Shown: positions 1 to 11,716 of the stretch, piece by piece
How positions within the stretch are numbered: position 1 is the stretch's first letter
Layout: each line of letters begins with the position of its first letter
Source of the DNA: DASUKM01 sp036278735
GTDB taxonomy: Bacteria > Acidobacteriota > Vicinamibacteria > Vicinamibacterales > 2-12-FULL-66-21
Direction: 5' to 3'
Assembly: GCA_036278735.1 (NCBI GenBank)
Contig: DASUKM010000042.1
Span: forward strand, 5,076 to 69,075
DNA length: 64,000 nt
Notes under the pieces: model-generated
What the model was told of the DNA's origin: nothing
What the model saw: only the letters and a program-made list of their open reading frames with translations
Databases searched by the model: none
Made by a program: the position numbers and the translations under genes

Positions 1-190
1 CCTTGACGAGATCCTCCCAGGCGACCGGTTTGCCTTCTTCCTGGCACACGCGCTCGTACTGCACCGGGGATTCGTCCTTCGCATGAAGCAGACGGAACCG
101 CGGCCGATGATCGCGCACCGCGCTGTACAGTTCGACAGGAATGTTGACCAGGCCGAACGCGATCGAGCCCTTCCACATCGCACGCGCCAT
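1..190 (-). CDS. ku: Ku DNA end-binding protein, N-terminal part (cut by window edge)
   Basis: Bacterial Ku binds double-strand DNA ends and recruits LigD for non-homologous end joining. Only the first 63 codons are present; the gene continues to the left of the window. Read from the ATG at 190, the protein starts MARAMWKGSIAFGLVNIPVE and continues through LYSAVRD and LLHAKDESPVQYERVC, which is the characteristic opening of the Ku beta-barrel domain. A purine-rich ribosome site (AGAGGTGAGC) precedes the ATG. No ligD is visible, but the unseen flank could carry it. The identification rests on strong family resemblance of the N-terminus alone. Confidence 0.9.
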   Translation of the reverse strand, partial: MARAMWKGSIAFGLVNIPVELYSAVRDHRPRFRLLHAKDESPVQYERVCQEEGKPVAWEDLVK

Positions 191-210
191 CGCTCACCTC
201 TACCGCCGTA

Positions 211-250
211 CAAGCAAAACGCCAGCCCGTCCGTGAGGTCGAGCTGGCGT
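211..250 (-). terminator. Intrinsic terminator of the 285-887 gene
   Basis: On the minus strand a perfect 8-bp stem (ACGCCAGC at 250-243 pairing with 226-219) is followed by TTTTG. It lies 35 bases past the stop codon of the secreted-protein gene and just upstream of the ku start. A second hairpin (GCCGGCT/AGCCGGC, 255-272) sits between it and the stop codon. Together they should separate the two minus-strand genes. Confidence 0.6.
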
Positions 251-284
251 GGATGCCGGCTGCCAAGCCGGCTGACAGGCGTGG

Positions 285-887
285 TTAGCCTCCGCAGGTC
301 TCCGACAGCATCTTGACCGTCGTGACGTTGACGGTGCGGTTGCCGTGGCTCTGCGACATCGACGACTCGCTGCTCGGATTGGTCTCGGGCGTCGGGTTCG
401 CCGGGTTGCTGCTCGGCGGATTCATGCTCGGATTGGATTCGCCCGTGGTGCCGACCGCACGGCTCAGCGTGCCGCTCACCTGAATCTTCTGACCGACGTG
501 CTGCTTCAGGTCGACGTCGGAAGAGGACTTCAGGGTGACGCTCTGGCTGGCCTGGCTCGCGCTCTGGCTGCTCGAACCGGAGGTGCCGGTCGCCGAGCTC
601 TCGTTCGGCTCGGTCGTCATCGAACTGCCGGTGCGCCCCTTCCACTGGACGTCATCGAGCTTGAACGTGTCGGCCGTGTCCCCCTCGCGGAGACAGCCGG
701 TCAGCGTGACGGTGCGATTGCCGTGCTGCATGCCGCTTTCGGACTCCGACGTCGGGTTCTGCGTGGTCGGACTCTGCGTGGTGGGGGTCTGGCTCGGCGG
801 ATTCTGCTGCGGAGTCTGCGCCGCGACTCCGACCGCGAATGCCGCAAAAGCGGACGCCACCAATGTTGTGGTCAACGCGCGTTTCAT
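285..887 (-). CDS. Small secreted protein with possible OB-fold segments
   Basis: 200 aa. A clear signal peptide (MKRALTTTLVASAFAAFAVG, cleavage near AQ) is followed by a Pro/Gln/Thr/Ser low-complexity linker. A first conserved block, GNRTVTLTGCLREGDTADTF, leads into KLDDVQWKG. A second block contains VTLKSSSDVDLKQHVGQKI and then VSGTLSRAVG, which looks like two beta-strands of an OB-like barrel with the typical HVGQKIQVSGT turn. Another disordered segment ends in MSQSHGNRTVNVTTVKM. The phrase GNRTV occurs twice, suggesting an internal duplication. A strong ribosome site (GGAGGAGGATCACAG) supports the ATG at 887. Similar small exported OB-like proteins are frequent in Acidobacteriota. No function is assigned. 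Confidence 0.75.
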   Translation of the reverse strand: MKRALTTTLVASAFAAFAVGVAAQTPQQNPPSQTPTTQSPTTQNPTSESESGMQHGNRTVTLTGCLREGDTADTFKLDDVQWKGRTGSSMTTEPNESSATGTSGSSSQSASQASQSVTLKSSSDVDLKQHVGQKIQVSGTLSRAVGTTGESNPSMNPPSSNPANPTPETNPSSESSMSQSHGNRTVNVTTVKMLSETCGG

Positions 888-1216
888 ACTGTGATCCTCC
901 TCCTGCCTCAGCCCGTGGACAGGTTCGCGAAACTGTTGTCTGGAATGCGGAAGTGCAGGATATGGGCCAAATGCCAGCAGATCAGGTCGGATCGCCGTAC
1001 GGATGACGCGGGTGATCGCGAAACAGGCGCGAATTCACGTGCGCGTCGTACACCTGGGCTCTGGAGTGCGCGCCGAAGCCGAACGCATCCATTGCGCGCA
1101 TGAACAAATTTACATAGCTGCGGACGTCCGGACCGACATGCGCCATGGCGCCCGCCTGGGCCGCAGCCTCAGCACCGGGCGAGGCACTCGTGTTAGGCTA
1201 CGGAAAAGGACCGCCT
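888..1216. other. Intergenic region between secreted-protein gene and tRNA-Leu
   Basis: No coding region is convincing here. Frames that stay open on both strands lack a ribosome site and have arginine-rich composition typical of antisense reading in GC-rich DNA. The leader of the minus-strand gene occupies the left edge and the tRNA promoter must lie near the right edge. I see no clear -35/-10 pair for either. Confidence 0.5.
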
Positions 1217-1300
1217 GCGAAAGTGGCGGAACTGGCAGACGCGCCGGACTTAGGATCCGGTAGCCGGAAGGCTTTGGGGGTTCGACTCCCCCCTTTCGCA
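1217..1300 (+). tRNA. tRNA-Leu (anticodon UAG)
   Basis: A complete class II tRNA of 84 nt. The acceptor stem is GCGAAAG (1217-1223) with CTTTCGC (1293-1299) and discriminator A1300. The anticodon stem is CCGGA/TCCGG with loop CTTAGGA, placing the anticodon TAG at 1251-1253. There is a long variable arm (1261-1275) as expected for leucine. The T arm is GGGGG-TTCGACT-CCCCC. The CCA end is not encoded. It reads CUA-type leucine codons. Confidence 0.95.
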
Positions 1301-1615
1301 TCAGCCTTCGCGCGTGCAGATGCGCGTCGGCTGGACGGTGCTCCAACCCATTTTGTGCGACATTCCGTGAATGCCCCGGCAACGCGCCGCACCAGACTGA
1401 CCGATAGTGAGAATACCCAGGCGCCCACTGAAACGACACTGGTAAGGAGCGAGCGGAACGCGCGGGGCGTGGGGCCCCCGCGAGTGACGCGAGCCAGGGG
1501 GTTCGGCCGCCTTCGCCAAGGCTACGGCGGCCCGCCGTCGCGCGAAGCGCGGAGGCGGGGGGAAGCGCCGCGAGCCGCCAGATTCTTGCGAGCGGCGATA
1601 TTCCCCCGAACAAAC
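1301..1615. other. tRNA-tig intergenic region with GC-rich palindromes
   Basis: This 315-bp stretch has no credible gene. Around 1509-1534 there is an inverted repeat with arms GCCGCC/GGCGGC around a core reading TTCGCCAAGGCTAC. The neighbouring 1440-1590 segment is very GC-rich and full of GCG/CGC words resembling the hairpin element found at 9.4 and 48.1 kb, though I could not align it as a true copy. The tig promoter is not recognisable. Confidence 0.4.
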
Positions 1616-2908
1616 ATGAAGAGCGAGTTCATCGACGTCAACGATATCCGCAAGAATCTCGTCGTCGAGATCCCGAGTACTGTCGTCGACGCCGAGATCG
1701 ACCGGGTCGCGCGCGATTACAGCAAGGCGGCGCGGATTCCGGGCTTCCGGCCCGGGAAGGTGCCGGCCAAGATCGTCCGCCAGCGCTTTCGCGACCAGAT
1801 CCTGCACGACGTCGCCCACGGGCTGATTCCGCGTGCGGTCGACGAGGCGCTGCGCGAGCGCGGGGTCGAACCGGTCGATACCCCGGACATCCGCGACGTC
1901 GTCGTCGAGGAGGGACAGCCGCTCAAGTTCACGGCGACCTTCGAGACGGTGCCCCCCATCGACCCGGGCGATTTGACGACGATCGCCCTGCACCGGCCGG
2001 GCACGACGGTCGCCGACGCCGCCGTCGACGAAGCGCTCTCGCGGCTGCGCGAGCGCGCGGCGCGCTACGAGCCGATCGAGGATCGCGGGATCGAGATGGG
2101 CGATTCGGTGCTGATGGATCTGGTGCGGACGGCGCCGCCGGCCGAAGGGGAGGACGAGCCGCAGACCGATCGCCATGAGAACGTGACGGTCGACATCGGG
2201 TCCCCCGCCAATCCGCCGGGCTTCGATCAGGAGCTGACCGGGCTGACCAACGGGGCCGCGAAGCGTTTCGACGTCACGTATCCCGACGACTACACGATCA
2301 AGGAACTGGCCGGCACGACGGTCGCGTACGACGTCACCGTCAAGGCCATCCGTAAGCGGGTGGTCCCGGAGCTCGACGACGAGTTCGCGAAGGACCTCGG
2401 CGAGTTCGACTCGCTCGCGGCGCTCCGGGGTCGTGTCCGGCAGGATCTCGAGCACGAGGCCAGGCACGAGTCGGATCGCGAGCTGCGATCGACGCTGATG
2501 AAGCAGCTCGCCGGGCGCGTCTCGTTCGACGTCCCCGCCGCGCTGCTCGATCGCGAAATCGACAGGCGCGTGGAGGAATTCGTCCGGCGCCTCATCGAGC
2601 AGCAGATCGATCCGATGAAGGCGAACATCAACTGGGAGGAGTTCCGCGAGCGGCAGCGCGAGGCGGCGGCCGACGCGGTCCGGGGGGCGCTGGTGCTCGA
2701 CGAGATCGCGCGCCGCGAGCCGTTGACGGTGTCGGACGAGGAAGTCGAGGCGGAGATCGGGCGCTACGCGGACCGCACCGGCCGGACGGCCGCGGCCGTC
2801 CGGGCGCGGCTGGAGAAGGAAGGGGGCGTCGGCCGGATCTATGCGGGTCTGCGGCGCGAGAAGGCCATCGAGCTGGTGCTCTCGCGTGCTAGAATTGGAG
2901 AAGCGTAA
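1616..2908 (+). CDS. tig: Trigger factor, ribosome-associated chaperone
   Basis: 430 aa, close to the usual 430-450. Trigger factor binds ribosomal protein L23 near the exit tunnel and shields nascent chains. The ribosome-binding signature appears as GFRPGKVP at residues 43-50. A central FKBP-like prolyl isomerase domain lies at roughly 150-240 (GDSVLMDLV near its start) and a helical C-terminal chaperone domain follows. The frame is open upstream, but homology begins at the ATG at 1616 (MKSEFIDVNDIRKNLVVEIP). It leads the conserved order tig-clpP-clpX-lon, supporting joint control of folding and proteolysis. Confidence 0.96.
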   Translation: MKSEFIDVNDIRKNLVVEIPSTVVDAEIDRVARDYSKAARIPGFRPGKVPAKIVRQRFRDQILHDVAHGLIPRAVDEALRERGVEPVDTPDIRDVVVEEGQPLKFTATFETVPPIDPGDLTTIALHRPGTTVADAAVDEALSRLRERAARYEPIEDRGIEMGDSVLMDLVRTAPPAEGEDEPQTDRHENVTVDIGSPANPPGFDQELTGLTNGAAKRFDVTYPDDYTIKELAGTTVAYDVTVKAIRKRVVPELDDEFAKDLGEFDSLAALRGRVRQDLEHEARHESDRELRSTLMKQLAGRVSFDVPAALLDREIDRRVEEFVRRLIEQQIDPMKANINWEEFRERQREAAADAVRGALVLDEIARREPLTVSDEEVEAEIGRYADRTGRTAAAVRARLEKEGGVGRIYAGLRREKAIELVLSRARIGEA

Positions 2909-3041
2909 CCCTCCGGCCGAAACATGTCAGAGGAGCGCTTCATAAAGGACCCACCGGTCGTTCCCAGCACTGCCTGAACAGCGAGTTTCGAATTTCTGCG
3001 CCGCCGCCCCTGCGGGCCGGACGGCGCCACGGCGAATCTGC

Positions 3042-3647
3042 ATGGGCCATTCCGCGTATTCTCAGTTGATCCCGATGGTGGTCGAACAGACCAACCGCGG
3101 GGAGCGCGCGTACGACATCTTCTCGCGCCTGCTCAAGGACAGCATCATCTTCATCGGCACGCCGATCGACGACAACATCGCGAACCTCGTGATCGCGCAG
3201 ATGCTCTTCCTCGAGGCCGAGGACCCGGACCGCGACATTCTGCTCTACATCAACAGCCCGGGGGGGGTCGTCACCGCCGGGATGGCGATTTACGACACGA
3301 TGCAGTTCATCAAGCCGGACGTCGCGACCTACTGCATCGGCCAGGCGGCCTCGGTGGCCGCCGTCCTGCTGGCGGCGGGCGCCAAGGGGAAGCGCTACTC
3401 GCTCCCCAACTCGCGCATCCTGATCCACCAGCCGTGGGTCCAGGGGCTCGGCGGCCAGACGACCGATATCGACATCCACGCGCGCGAGCTGCTGCGCACC
3501 CGCGAGCGGCTCAACCAGATCCTCTCGCAGCACACCGGCCAGCCCCTCAAGCGTATCCAGGATGATACCGAGCGCGACTACATCATGGGGGCCGACCAGG
3601 GCAAGGAATACGGTATCATTGACGACGTCATCCGGAAGCGGGCATGA
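3042..3647 (+). CDS. clpP: ATP-dependent Clp protease proteolytic subunit
   Basis: 201 aa serine peptidase that forms the ClpP barrel and degrades substrates unfolded by ClpX. The catalytic triad is visible: Ser104 in GQAASVAA, His129 in RILIHQP, and Asp179 in TERDYIMG, by alignment to the Escherichia coli enzyme. The conserved VVEQTNRGERAYDIFSRLL stretch opens the mature part, so any propeptide is very short. No strong ribosome site precedes the ATG. It lies 133 bp after tig and 66 bp before clpX, the usual arrangement. Confidence 0.97.
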   Translation: MGHSAYSQLIPMVVEQTNRGERAYDIFSRLLKDSIIFIGTPIDDNIANLVIAQMLFLEAEDPDRDILLYINSPGGVVTAGMAIYDTMQFIKPDVATYCIGQAASVAAVLLAAGAKGKRYSLPNSRILIHQPWVQGLGGQTTDIDIHARELLRTRERLNQILSQHTGQPLKRIQDDTERDYIMGADQGKEYGIIDDVIRKRA

Positions 3648-3713
3648 AGCCGCGCCGGGCGGGCCGACGGGTCCGCCAAGCCGGCCAGATCCCGCCTGAC
3701 GAGAACAGACCCT

Positions 3714-4964
<1,251 letters not shown>

Positions 4965-5019
4965 GTCCCGGCTCCCAGCCGGCGGCTGGACGCTGGCCGC
5001 TGGCAGCTTCTTTTTTCAC

Positions 5020-7404
<2,385 letters not shown>

Positions 7405-7489
7405 AGGGACGTGCCGGCCGGCGATCGATGACGCAGACGGAGCGGCGACGCCGGCCGCGGGCTCGCCGCGCGGCGCGCGTGTCGCGGGC

Positions 7490-8095
7490 ATGAAGGTCAT
7501 CGACGCGCGCTTCGTCACGAGCGCCGTCACGGCCGCCGGGATCCCGAACGACGGCGTGCCGCACGTCGCGCTGGTCGGCCGGTCCAACGTCGGCAAGTCC
7601 ACGTTGATCAACGCCCTGGTGCGGCGGCCGCTCGCGCGGACGAGCGCCGCCCCCGGCAAGACGCGCCTGGCGAATCTGTACCTCGCGACGGTGGCGGGGG
7701 GGGCCGGCGCTCCCGGACAATGGCGGGTGTACTTCGCCGACCTGCCGGGCTATGGCTATGCGAGGGGCGGCGAGCCGTCGGTCGCGGAGCTGGGCCGGGT
7801 CGCGGCGGAGTATTTTTCGGCCGACCGGATACGGATGGCCGGCGTGCTGCACCTGGTCGACGCGCGGCATCCCGGGCTCGAGGCCGACGTCGACGCGCAC
7901 CGCTGGATTGAAACACTCGGAGTCGCCCACGCGCTCGTGGCGGCCAAGATCGATAAACTCTCCCGCGCGGAGCGTGCGCGGAACCTCACGGACCTGGAAC
8001 GAACGTTTGGAACGGCCGCCCTGCCGGTCTCGGCAGCCCGCGGCGAAGGATTGGATGACCTGTGGAGCCTGATAGCCAGACTGGCGCGGACGTAG
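7490..8095 (+). CDS. engB: Ribosome biogenesis GTP-binding protein EngB/YsxC
   Basis: 201 aa TRAFAC-class GTPase needed for late 50S subunit assembly. G1 is GRSNVGKS, G3 is DLPGYGYA and G4 is AAKIDKLS. The upstream frame is open, but homology starts near MKVIDARFVTSA, so the ATG at 7490 is chosen. Lon followed by engB is also seen in Bacillus (lonA-ysxC). The 3' end overlaps the rho start by 34 bp, implying coupled translation. Confidence 0.93.
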   Translation: MKVIDARFVTSAVTAAGIPNDGVPHVALVGRSNVGKSTLINALVRRPLARTSAAPGKTRLANLYLATVAGGAGAPGQWRVYFADLPGYGYARGGEPSVAELGRVAAEYFSADRIRMAGVLHLVDARHPGLEADVDAHRWIETLGVAHALVAAKIDKLSRAERARNLTDLERTFGTAALPVSAARGEGLDDLWSLIARLART

Positions 8096-9375
8096 CCGCC
8101 CCGACCCCCGACACGACCGTCCTGGATCTCTCGACGCTGAAGGAAATGAGCGTCGGCGAACTCACCCGCCTCGCGCAGTCGCTCGACGTGCCGGGCGTCA
8201 CCGGCCTCCGCAAGCAGGAGCTGATCTTCCAGATCCTCCGCTCGCGCGCCGAGAAGAGCGGATTGCTCTTCTCCGAAGGGGTGCTCGAGACGCTGCCCGA
8301 CGGGTTCGGGTTCCTGCGCGCCCCGAGCTACAACTACCTGCCGGGTCCCGACGACATCTACGTCTCTCCTTCGCAAATCCGGAAGTTCGACCTCCAGACC
8401 GGCGACACCGTCAGCGGCCAAATCCGCCAGCCGAAAGAAGGGGAACGCTACTTCGCCCTCATCAAGGTGGAGGCGGTCAACTTCGAGCCGCCGTCGCGCA
8501 CGCACGACCGCGTCTTCTTCGAGAATCTGACGCCGCTCTATCCGCAGGAGCGGCTCCGCCTCGAAACCGTGTCCGACAACCTGTCGGCCCGCGTCATGGA
8601 TCACATGACGCCGATCGGCAAGGGGCAGCGCGGACTGATCGTGGCCCCGCCCCGGACGGGCAAGACGATGCTGCTGCAGAACATCGCGAACAGCGTCACG
8701 GCGAATCACCCCGAGGTCTTCCTCATCGTCCTGCTGATCGACGAGCGGCCCGAAGAGGTCACCGACATGCAGCGGTCGGTGAAGGGAGAAGTGATTTCGT
8801 CGACCTTCGACGAGCCGGCGCAGCGGCACGTGCAGGTCGCCGAGATGGTGATCGAGAAGGCGAAGCGGCTGGTCGAGCACAAGAAGGACGTCGTGATCCT
8901 GCTCGACTCGATCACGCGGCTCGCGCGCGCCTACAACACGATCGTGCCGGCCTCCGGCAAGGTGCTGTCGGGCGGCGTCGACAGCAACGCGCTCCAGCGG
9001 CCGAAGCGCTTCTTCGGTGCCGCGCGCAACATCGAGGAAGGCGGGTCGCTGACGATCATCGCGACCGCGCTCGTCGACACCGGCTCGCGCATGGACGACG
9101 TGATCTTCGAGGAGTTCAAGGGGACGGGCAACCTGGAGATCCACCTCGATCGCAAGCTCGCCGACCGCCGCGTGTTCCCCGCGATCGACATCCAGAAGAG
9201 CGGGACGCGGAAGGAGGAGCTGCTGCTCCCGAAGGACGACCTCTCGCGGATCTGGGTGCTGCGCAAAGTGCTCGGACCGCTGTCCCCGCAGGAAGGCATG
9301 GAGCTGCTGCTGTCGAAGATGGGCAAGACCAAATCGAACGCCGAGTTCCTGGCGTCCATGAACGGGTCTAAGTAG
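8062..9375 (+). CDS. rho: Transcription termination factor Rho
   Basis: 437 aa RNA-dependent helicase that terminates transcription at unstructured C-rich RNA. It begins with GTG inside engB. The Rho N-terminal helical domain (SVGELTRLAQSLDVPG) is followed by the cold-shock RNA-binding domain (GVLETLPDGFGFLR, YVSPSQIRKFDL) and the ATPase domain with Walker A APPRTGKT (195-202). The Q-loop and secondary RNA-binding region run through SGGVDSNALQRPKRFFGAAR. The C-terminus ends LASMNGSK. The last 26 codons are duplicated at 9848-9925, and the stop codon abuts a tandem hairpin array. Confidence 0.97.
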   Translation: MEPDSQTGADVAAPTPDTTVLDLSTLKEMSVGELTRLAQSLDVPGVTGLRKQELIFQILRSRAEKSGLLFSEGVLETLPDGFGFLRAPSYNYLPGPDDIYVSPSQIRKFDLQTGDTVSGQIRQPKEGERYFALIKVEAVNFEPPSRTHDRVFFENLTPLYPQERLRLETVSDNLSARVMDHMTPIGKGQRGLIVAPPRTGKTMLLQNIANSVTANHPEVFLIVLLIDERPEEVTDMQRSVKGEVISSTFDEPAQRHVQVAEMVIEKAKRLVEHKKDVVILLDSITRLARAYNTIVPASGKVLSGGVDSNALQRPKRFFGAARNIEEGGSLTIIATALVDTGSRMDDVIFEEFKGTGNLEIHLDRKLADRRVFPAIDIQKSGTRKEELLLPKDDLSRIWVLRKVLGPLSPQEGMELLLSKMGKTKSNAEFLASMNGSK

Positions 9376-9847
9376 CGAACGAGCGCCGCGAGTGAGCCAC
9401 GCGGGCGGAGCGCGCCGGCGAAGCGGCGCGCGAGCGCGCGTGCCGGGGAGTCCGAGGGGCGAAGCCCTTCGGATAATCTCGATGAACGGCTCGAAATAGC
9501 GAACGAGCGCCGCGTGAGCCACGCCGGCTGAGCGCGCCAGCGAAGCGGCGCGCGAGCGCGCGTGCCGGGGAGTCCGAGGGGCGAAGCCCTTCGGATAATC
9601 TCGATGAACGGCTCGAAATAGCGAACGAGCGCCGCGAGTGAGCCACGCGGGCGGAGCGCGCCGGCGAAGCGGCGCGCGAGCCGCGTGTCGGGGAGTCCGA
9701 GGGGCGAAGCCCTTCGGATAATCTCGATGAACGGGTCAAAATAGCGAACGAGCGCCGCGAGTGAGCCACGCGAGCGGAGCGCGCCGGCGAAGCGGCGCGC
9801 GAGCGCGCGTGCCGGGGAGTCCGAGGGGCGAAGCCCTTCGGATGATG
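9376..9847 (+). repeat. Four tandem ~122-bp double-hairpin elements after rho
   Basis: Units begin just after stop triplets at 9373, 9497, 9619 and 9742 (spacing 124, 122, 123 bp). The core of about 98 bp runs from CGAACGAGCGCC to CCCTTCGGAT. It has a hairpin GCGCGCCG/CGGCGCGC with a GCGAAG loop, and a 10-bp hairpin TCCGAGGGGC/GCCCTTCGGA with a GAA loop. The first three units end in a copy of the last rho codons (ATGAACGG..TC.AAATAG), with third-position differences between copies. A related copy lies at 48.0 kb. Structurally it resembles a REP/BIME-type element. Confidence 0.85.
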
Positions 9848-9925
9848 ATGGAGCTGCTGCTCTCGAAGATGGGCAAGACCAAGTCGAACGCCGAGTTCCT
9901 GGCGTCGATGAACGGCTCGAAGTAG
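9848..9925 (+). pseudogene. Second copy of the rho 3' end (26 codons with stop)
   Basis: This segment encodes MELLLSKMGKTKSNAEFLAS followed by MNGSK and TAG, identical in amino acids to the real end of rho at 9298-9375. The two DNA copies differ at five positions, all third codon positions. It has no start of its own or ribosome site and is not expected to be expressed. It may be the displaced original gene end or the result of a duplication; see the finding on this locus. Confidence 0.8.
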
Positions 9926-9946
9926 GCCGGGTCTTTTGGACCCGGC
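9926..9946. repeat. Palindrome of the GGCCGGGTCT family
   Basis: An 8-bp stem GCCGGGTC/GACCCGGC closes a TTTTG loop immediately after the duplicated rho tail. A related palindrome (CGGGTCT/AGACCCG) sits at 25133-25148 after rpmE. Both are beside a GTAGGCC-like word (forward here, reverse-complemented at 25 kb), so they look like copies of one dispersed short repeat. There is no T-run to make it a classic terminator. Confidence 0.5.
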
Positions 9947-9953
9947 GACAGTC

Positions 9954-10748
9954 CTACCGGCCGATCACGATCCGGCCACGCGAGCTGTCGAACACAATCC
10001 ACGAGCGGGTCAACGCGCGGGCTGAGACGATACCGTCCGCAATCATCGACACGTGCCGCTCTGGCTGCCGCGGCAGATGTGTCACGACCGAGAGCGATGA
10101 CTTCGTCACGCCTCGAACCTCGATGGGCAGCTGCCCATTTCTCGCAGCATCCAGAAGGCCTGCTTCGGCGGCGTACCGATAAGTAAACGAGACGGTATCC
10201 GGTAACAGTCCGACGATGAGAGTCGCGGCGGACGGCTTCACGCCAGCGGCGCTGATGCTGGCCTTGATGACAGGAGCCTCGTTGCTGAAGTCGGCAGGTA
10301 CGACGACGCCGTGCCGAGTGTCGACCGCGACCGACCGTGCCCACAACGTGATTCGGCGAGCTCGAAAGTCGATTTCGACGACAAACCGATCGCAGATCTT
10401 CGCCCCGACCACCCCATCGCCGAGGATCGGCTCGTTCGACAGTCGCAATGCCTGGTGCGGCAGCACCACGCCGAGCAGCTCCAGCGACACATCGTCGACC
10501 ACCCGCACACCGTGGCGGTCCTGTCGAATTCTCCGCGTGAGGGTTGTCGCTAGAGCGGGGCTGACGATTGTAGCGCGTGCGCCGGTGTCCATCACGAACG
10601 TGCGCAGCGTGCCGTCGACCCGAACGGGCAGCACGATGCAGCCTGCGGAATCGAAGTGAAACCTCGTCGTGCTGATCGGTGTCGCGGCAGACATCGCGAT
10701 GAATCCAGACATCGCCGCGGCGCCGAAACAAAGGCGTGCGTTCGTCAT
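9954..10748 (-). CDS. Secreted retropepsin-like aspartyl protease family protein
   Basis: 264 aa. A short hydrophobic N-terminus suggests export. The active-site motif of clan AA proteases appears as FVMDTGARATIVS (Asp54-Thr-Gly), followed by the LGDGVVGAKICDRFVVEIDF segment typical of the second half of the retropepsin fold. Only one DTG is present, so activity would need a dimer or a degenerate second site (FDSSRGRIVIG near the C-terminus is a weak candidate). The neighbours are on the opposite strand. The substrate is unknown. Confidence 0.75.
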   Translation of the reverse strand: MTNARLCFGAAAMSGFIAMSAATPISTTRFHFDSAGCIVLPVRVDGTLRTFVMDTGARATIVSPALATTLTRRIRQDRHGVRVVDDVSLELLGVVLPHQALRLSNEPILGDGVVGAKICDRFVVEIDFRARRITLWARSVAVDTRHGVVVPADFSNEAPVIKASISAAGVKPSAATLIVGLLPDTVSFTYRYAAEAGLLDAARNGQLPIEVRGVTKSSLSVVTHLPRQPERHVSMIADGIVSARALTRSWIVFDSSRGRIVIGR

Positions 10749-10890
10749 GGACCTGTCGCGCTCGTCATACAGTCAGGAGTGACCTGGCCGCATTCTACCG
10801 TCAGGACGCGCGCTGAAGCGACCGGGCGGTCGCGGAGAGCGCGGAATGCCCGCATCGCGCGTGGCGCGACGGCAATCTCTGTGGGCTGGC

Positions 10891-10896
10891 TATAAT
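10891..10896 (+). promoter_or_regulatory. Consensus -10 box, probably giving a leaderless mRNA
   Basis: A perfect TATAAT lies 15 bp upstream of the ATG at 10906. A start site about 7 bp downstream would fall at or just before the ribosome site AGGAGG (10898-10903), so the transcript would be leaderless or nearly so. No good -35 box is seen. Confidence 0.45.
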
Positions 10897-10905
10897 CAGG
10901 AGGCG

Positions 10906-11385
10906 ATGGAACCCTCCGAGTTCGACGAACTGGCCTTCTTTCGCGCGATCGACGCGAGTGGTGCCCGGGCGCTCCTCATCGGCCGCCGTGCGCTGGTGCT
11001 CCTGGGCCTGCCGGTCCTGACGGCGGACTACGACTTCTGGATCGCGATCGACGATATCGCTCTCTTCAACGTCGCCGCGGCCGGGCAGGGATTGCTTCCC
11101 ACGCACGAGCCGGAGGCGGCGCGCCAGCGTGGCCGCTACGTACTCGAAAACGACGAACACGTCGACGTGCTGGTGGCACGATCGATTCCCACGCTCGGAG
11201 GGCAGCAGGTGGAATTCGAGGCGCTGTGGAGCCGCCGTAAGCCACTGGCGCTTGGCGACGGCGTCTCGATCAATCTCCCGTCGCTCGACGACTTGATCTT
11301 GACCAAGCAGGTCGCCGGCCGTCCTGGAGATCTCGACGACATCAGGTTGCTCCGCGCCCTGCGGGAGCGGGAGCCAGGCGCATGA
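10906..11385 (+). CDS. Nucleotidyltransferase-fold protein (AbiEii/MNT-like)
   Basis: 159 aa. The pattern ALLIGRRALVLLGLPVLTAD followed by DYD (41-43) and a later EHVDVLV Asp matches the acidic triad of minimal nucleotidyltransferases, and LPSLDDLILTKQ with GRPGDLDDIRLL matches the helical tail of AbiEii/DUF6036-like proteins. The usual glycine-serine motif is altered to IGRRA, so catalysis is uncertain. The start is taken at 10906 because of the adjacent AGGAGG. Its stop overlaps the next gene by 4 bp. Such pairs include type IV toxin-antitoxin modules, but that role is inference only. Confidence 0.65.
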   Translation: MEPSEFDELAFFRAIDASGARALLIGRRALVLLGLPVLTADYDFWIAIDDIALFNVAAAGQGLLPTHEPEAARQRGRYVLENDEHVDVLVARSIPTLGGQQVEFEALWSRRKPLALGDGVSINLPSLDDLILTKQVAGRPGDLDDIRLLRALREREPGA

Positions 11386-11609
11386 CCGACCCTGCCGCGG
11401 ACGCGATCGCCGCGCTGGTCCATCGGCGCGTCTCGGTCGAGGAAGTCCGGGCCGCGCTCGAGGACGACCTCACGAGCGGCGAACGCGAGCACGTCGAGGT
11501 GCTCGTCCGGTGGTTCACCCGCCGGTATCCCACCGGCGCCGAACGGCTCGCCTACGTGCGCCGCGCGTACCGCCGGTGGACCGCGCAGCGCCCTGACCTG
11601 CCGCGATGA
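11382..11609 (+). CDS. Small acidic/basic helical protein coupled to nucleotidyltransferase
   Basis: 75 aa, starting in an ATGA overlap with the upstream gene. It is predicted to be all helical, with an acidic middle (VEEVRAALEDDLTSGEREHV) and a basic aromatic end (YVRRAYRRWTAQRPDLPR). I do not recognise the family. Four-base overlap and shared strand indicate the two proteins are made together and may interact. Confidence 0.55.
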   Translation: MTDPAADAIAALVHRRVSVEEVRAALEDDLTSGEREHVEVLVRWFTRRYPTGAERLAYVRRAYRRWTAQRPDLPR

Positions 11610-11716
11610 GCCCTTCGCCGGTTCGCGACGCTCCGGGCTTCCCGTGAACAGCGGCCGATCGTCGGTCGCCTGGTGGAGGTCGCGCCGCGGAAGAGTCGCC
11701 GCGCTTCGAGACGCGA

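Noticed and set aside
9368..9769. Minus-strand open frame of 133 codons across the hairpin array
   Set aside because: It simply mirrors the repeat units, has arginine/serine-rich repetitive composition and no ribosome site.
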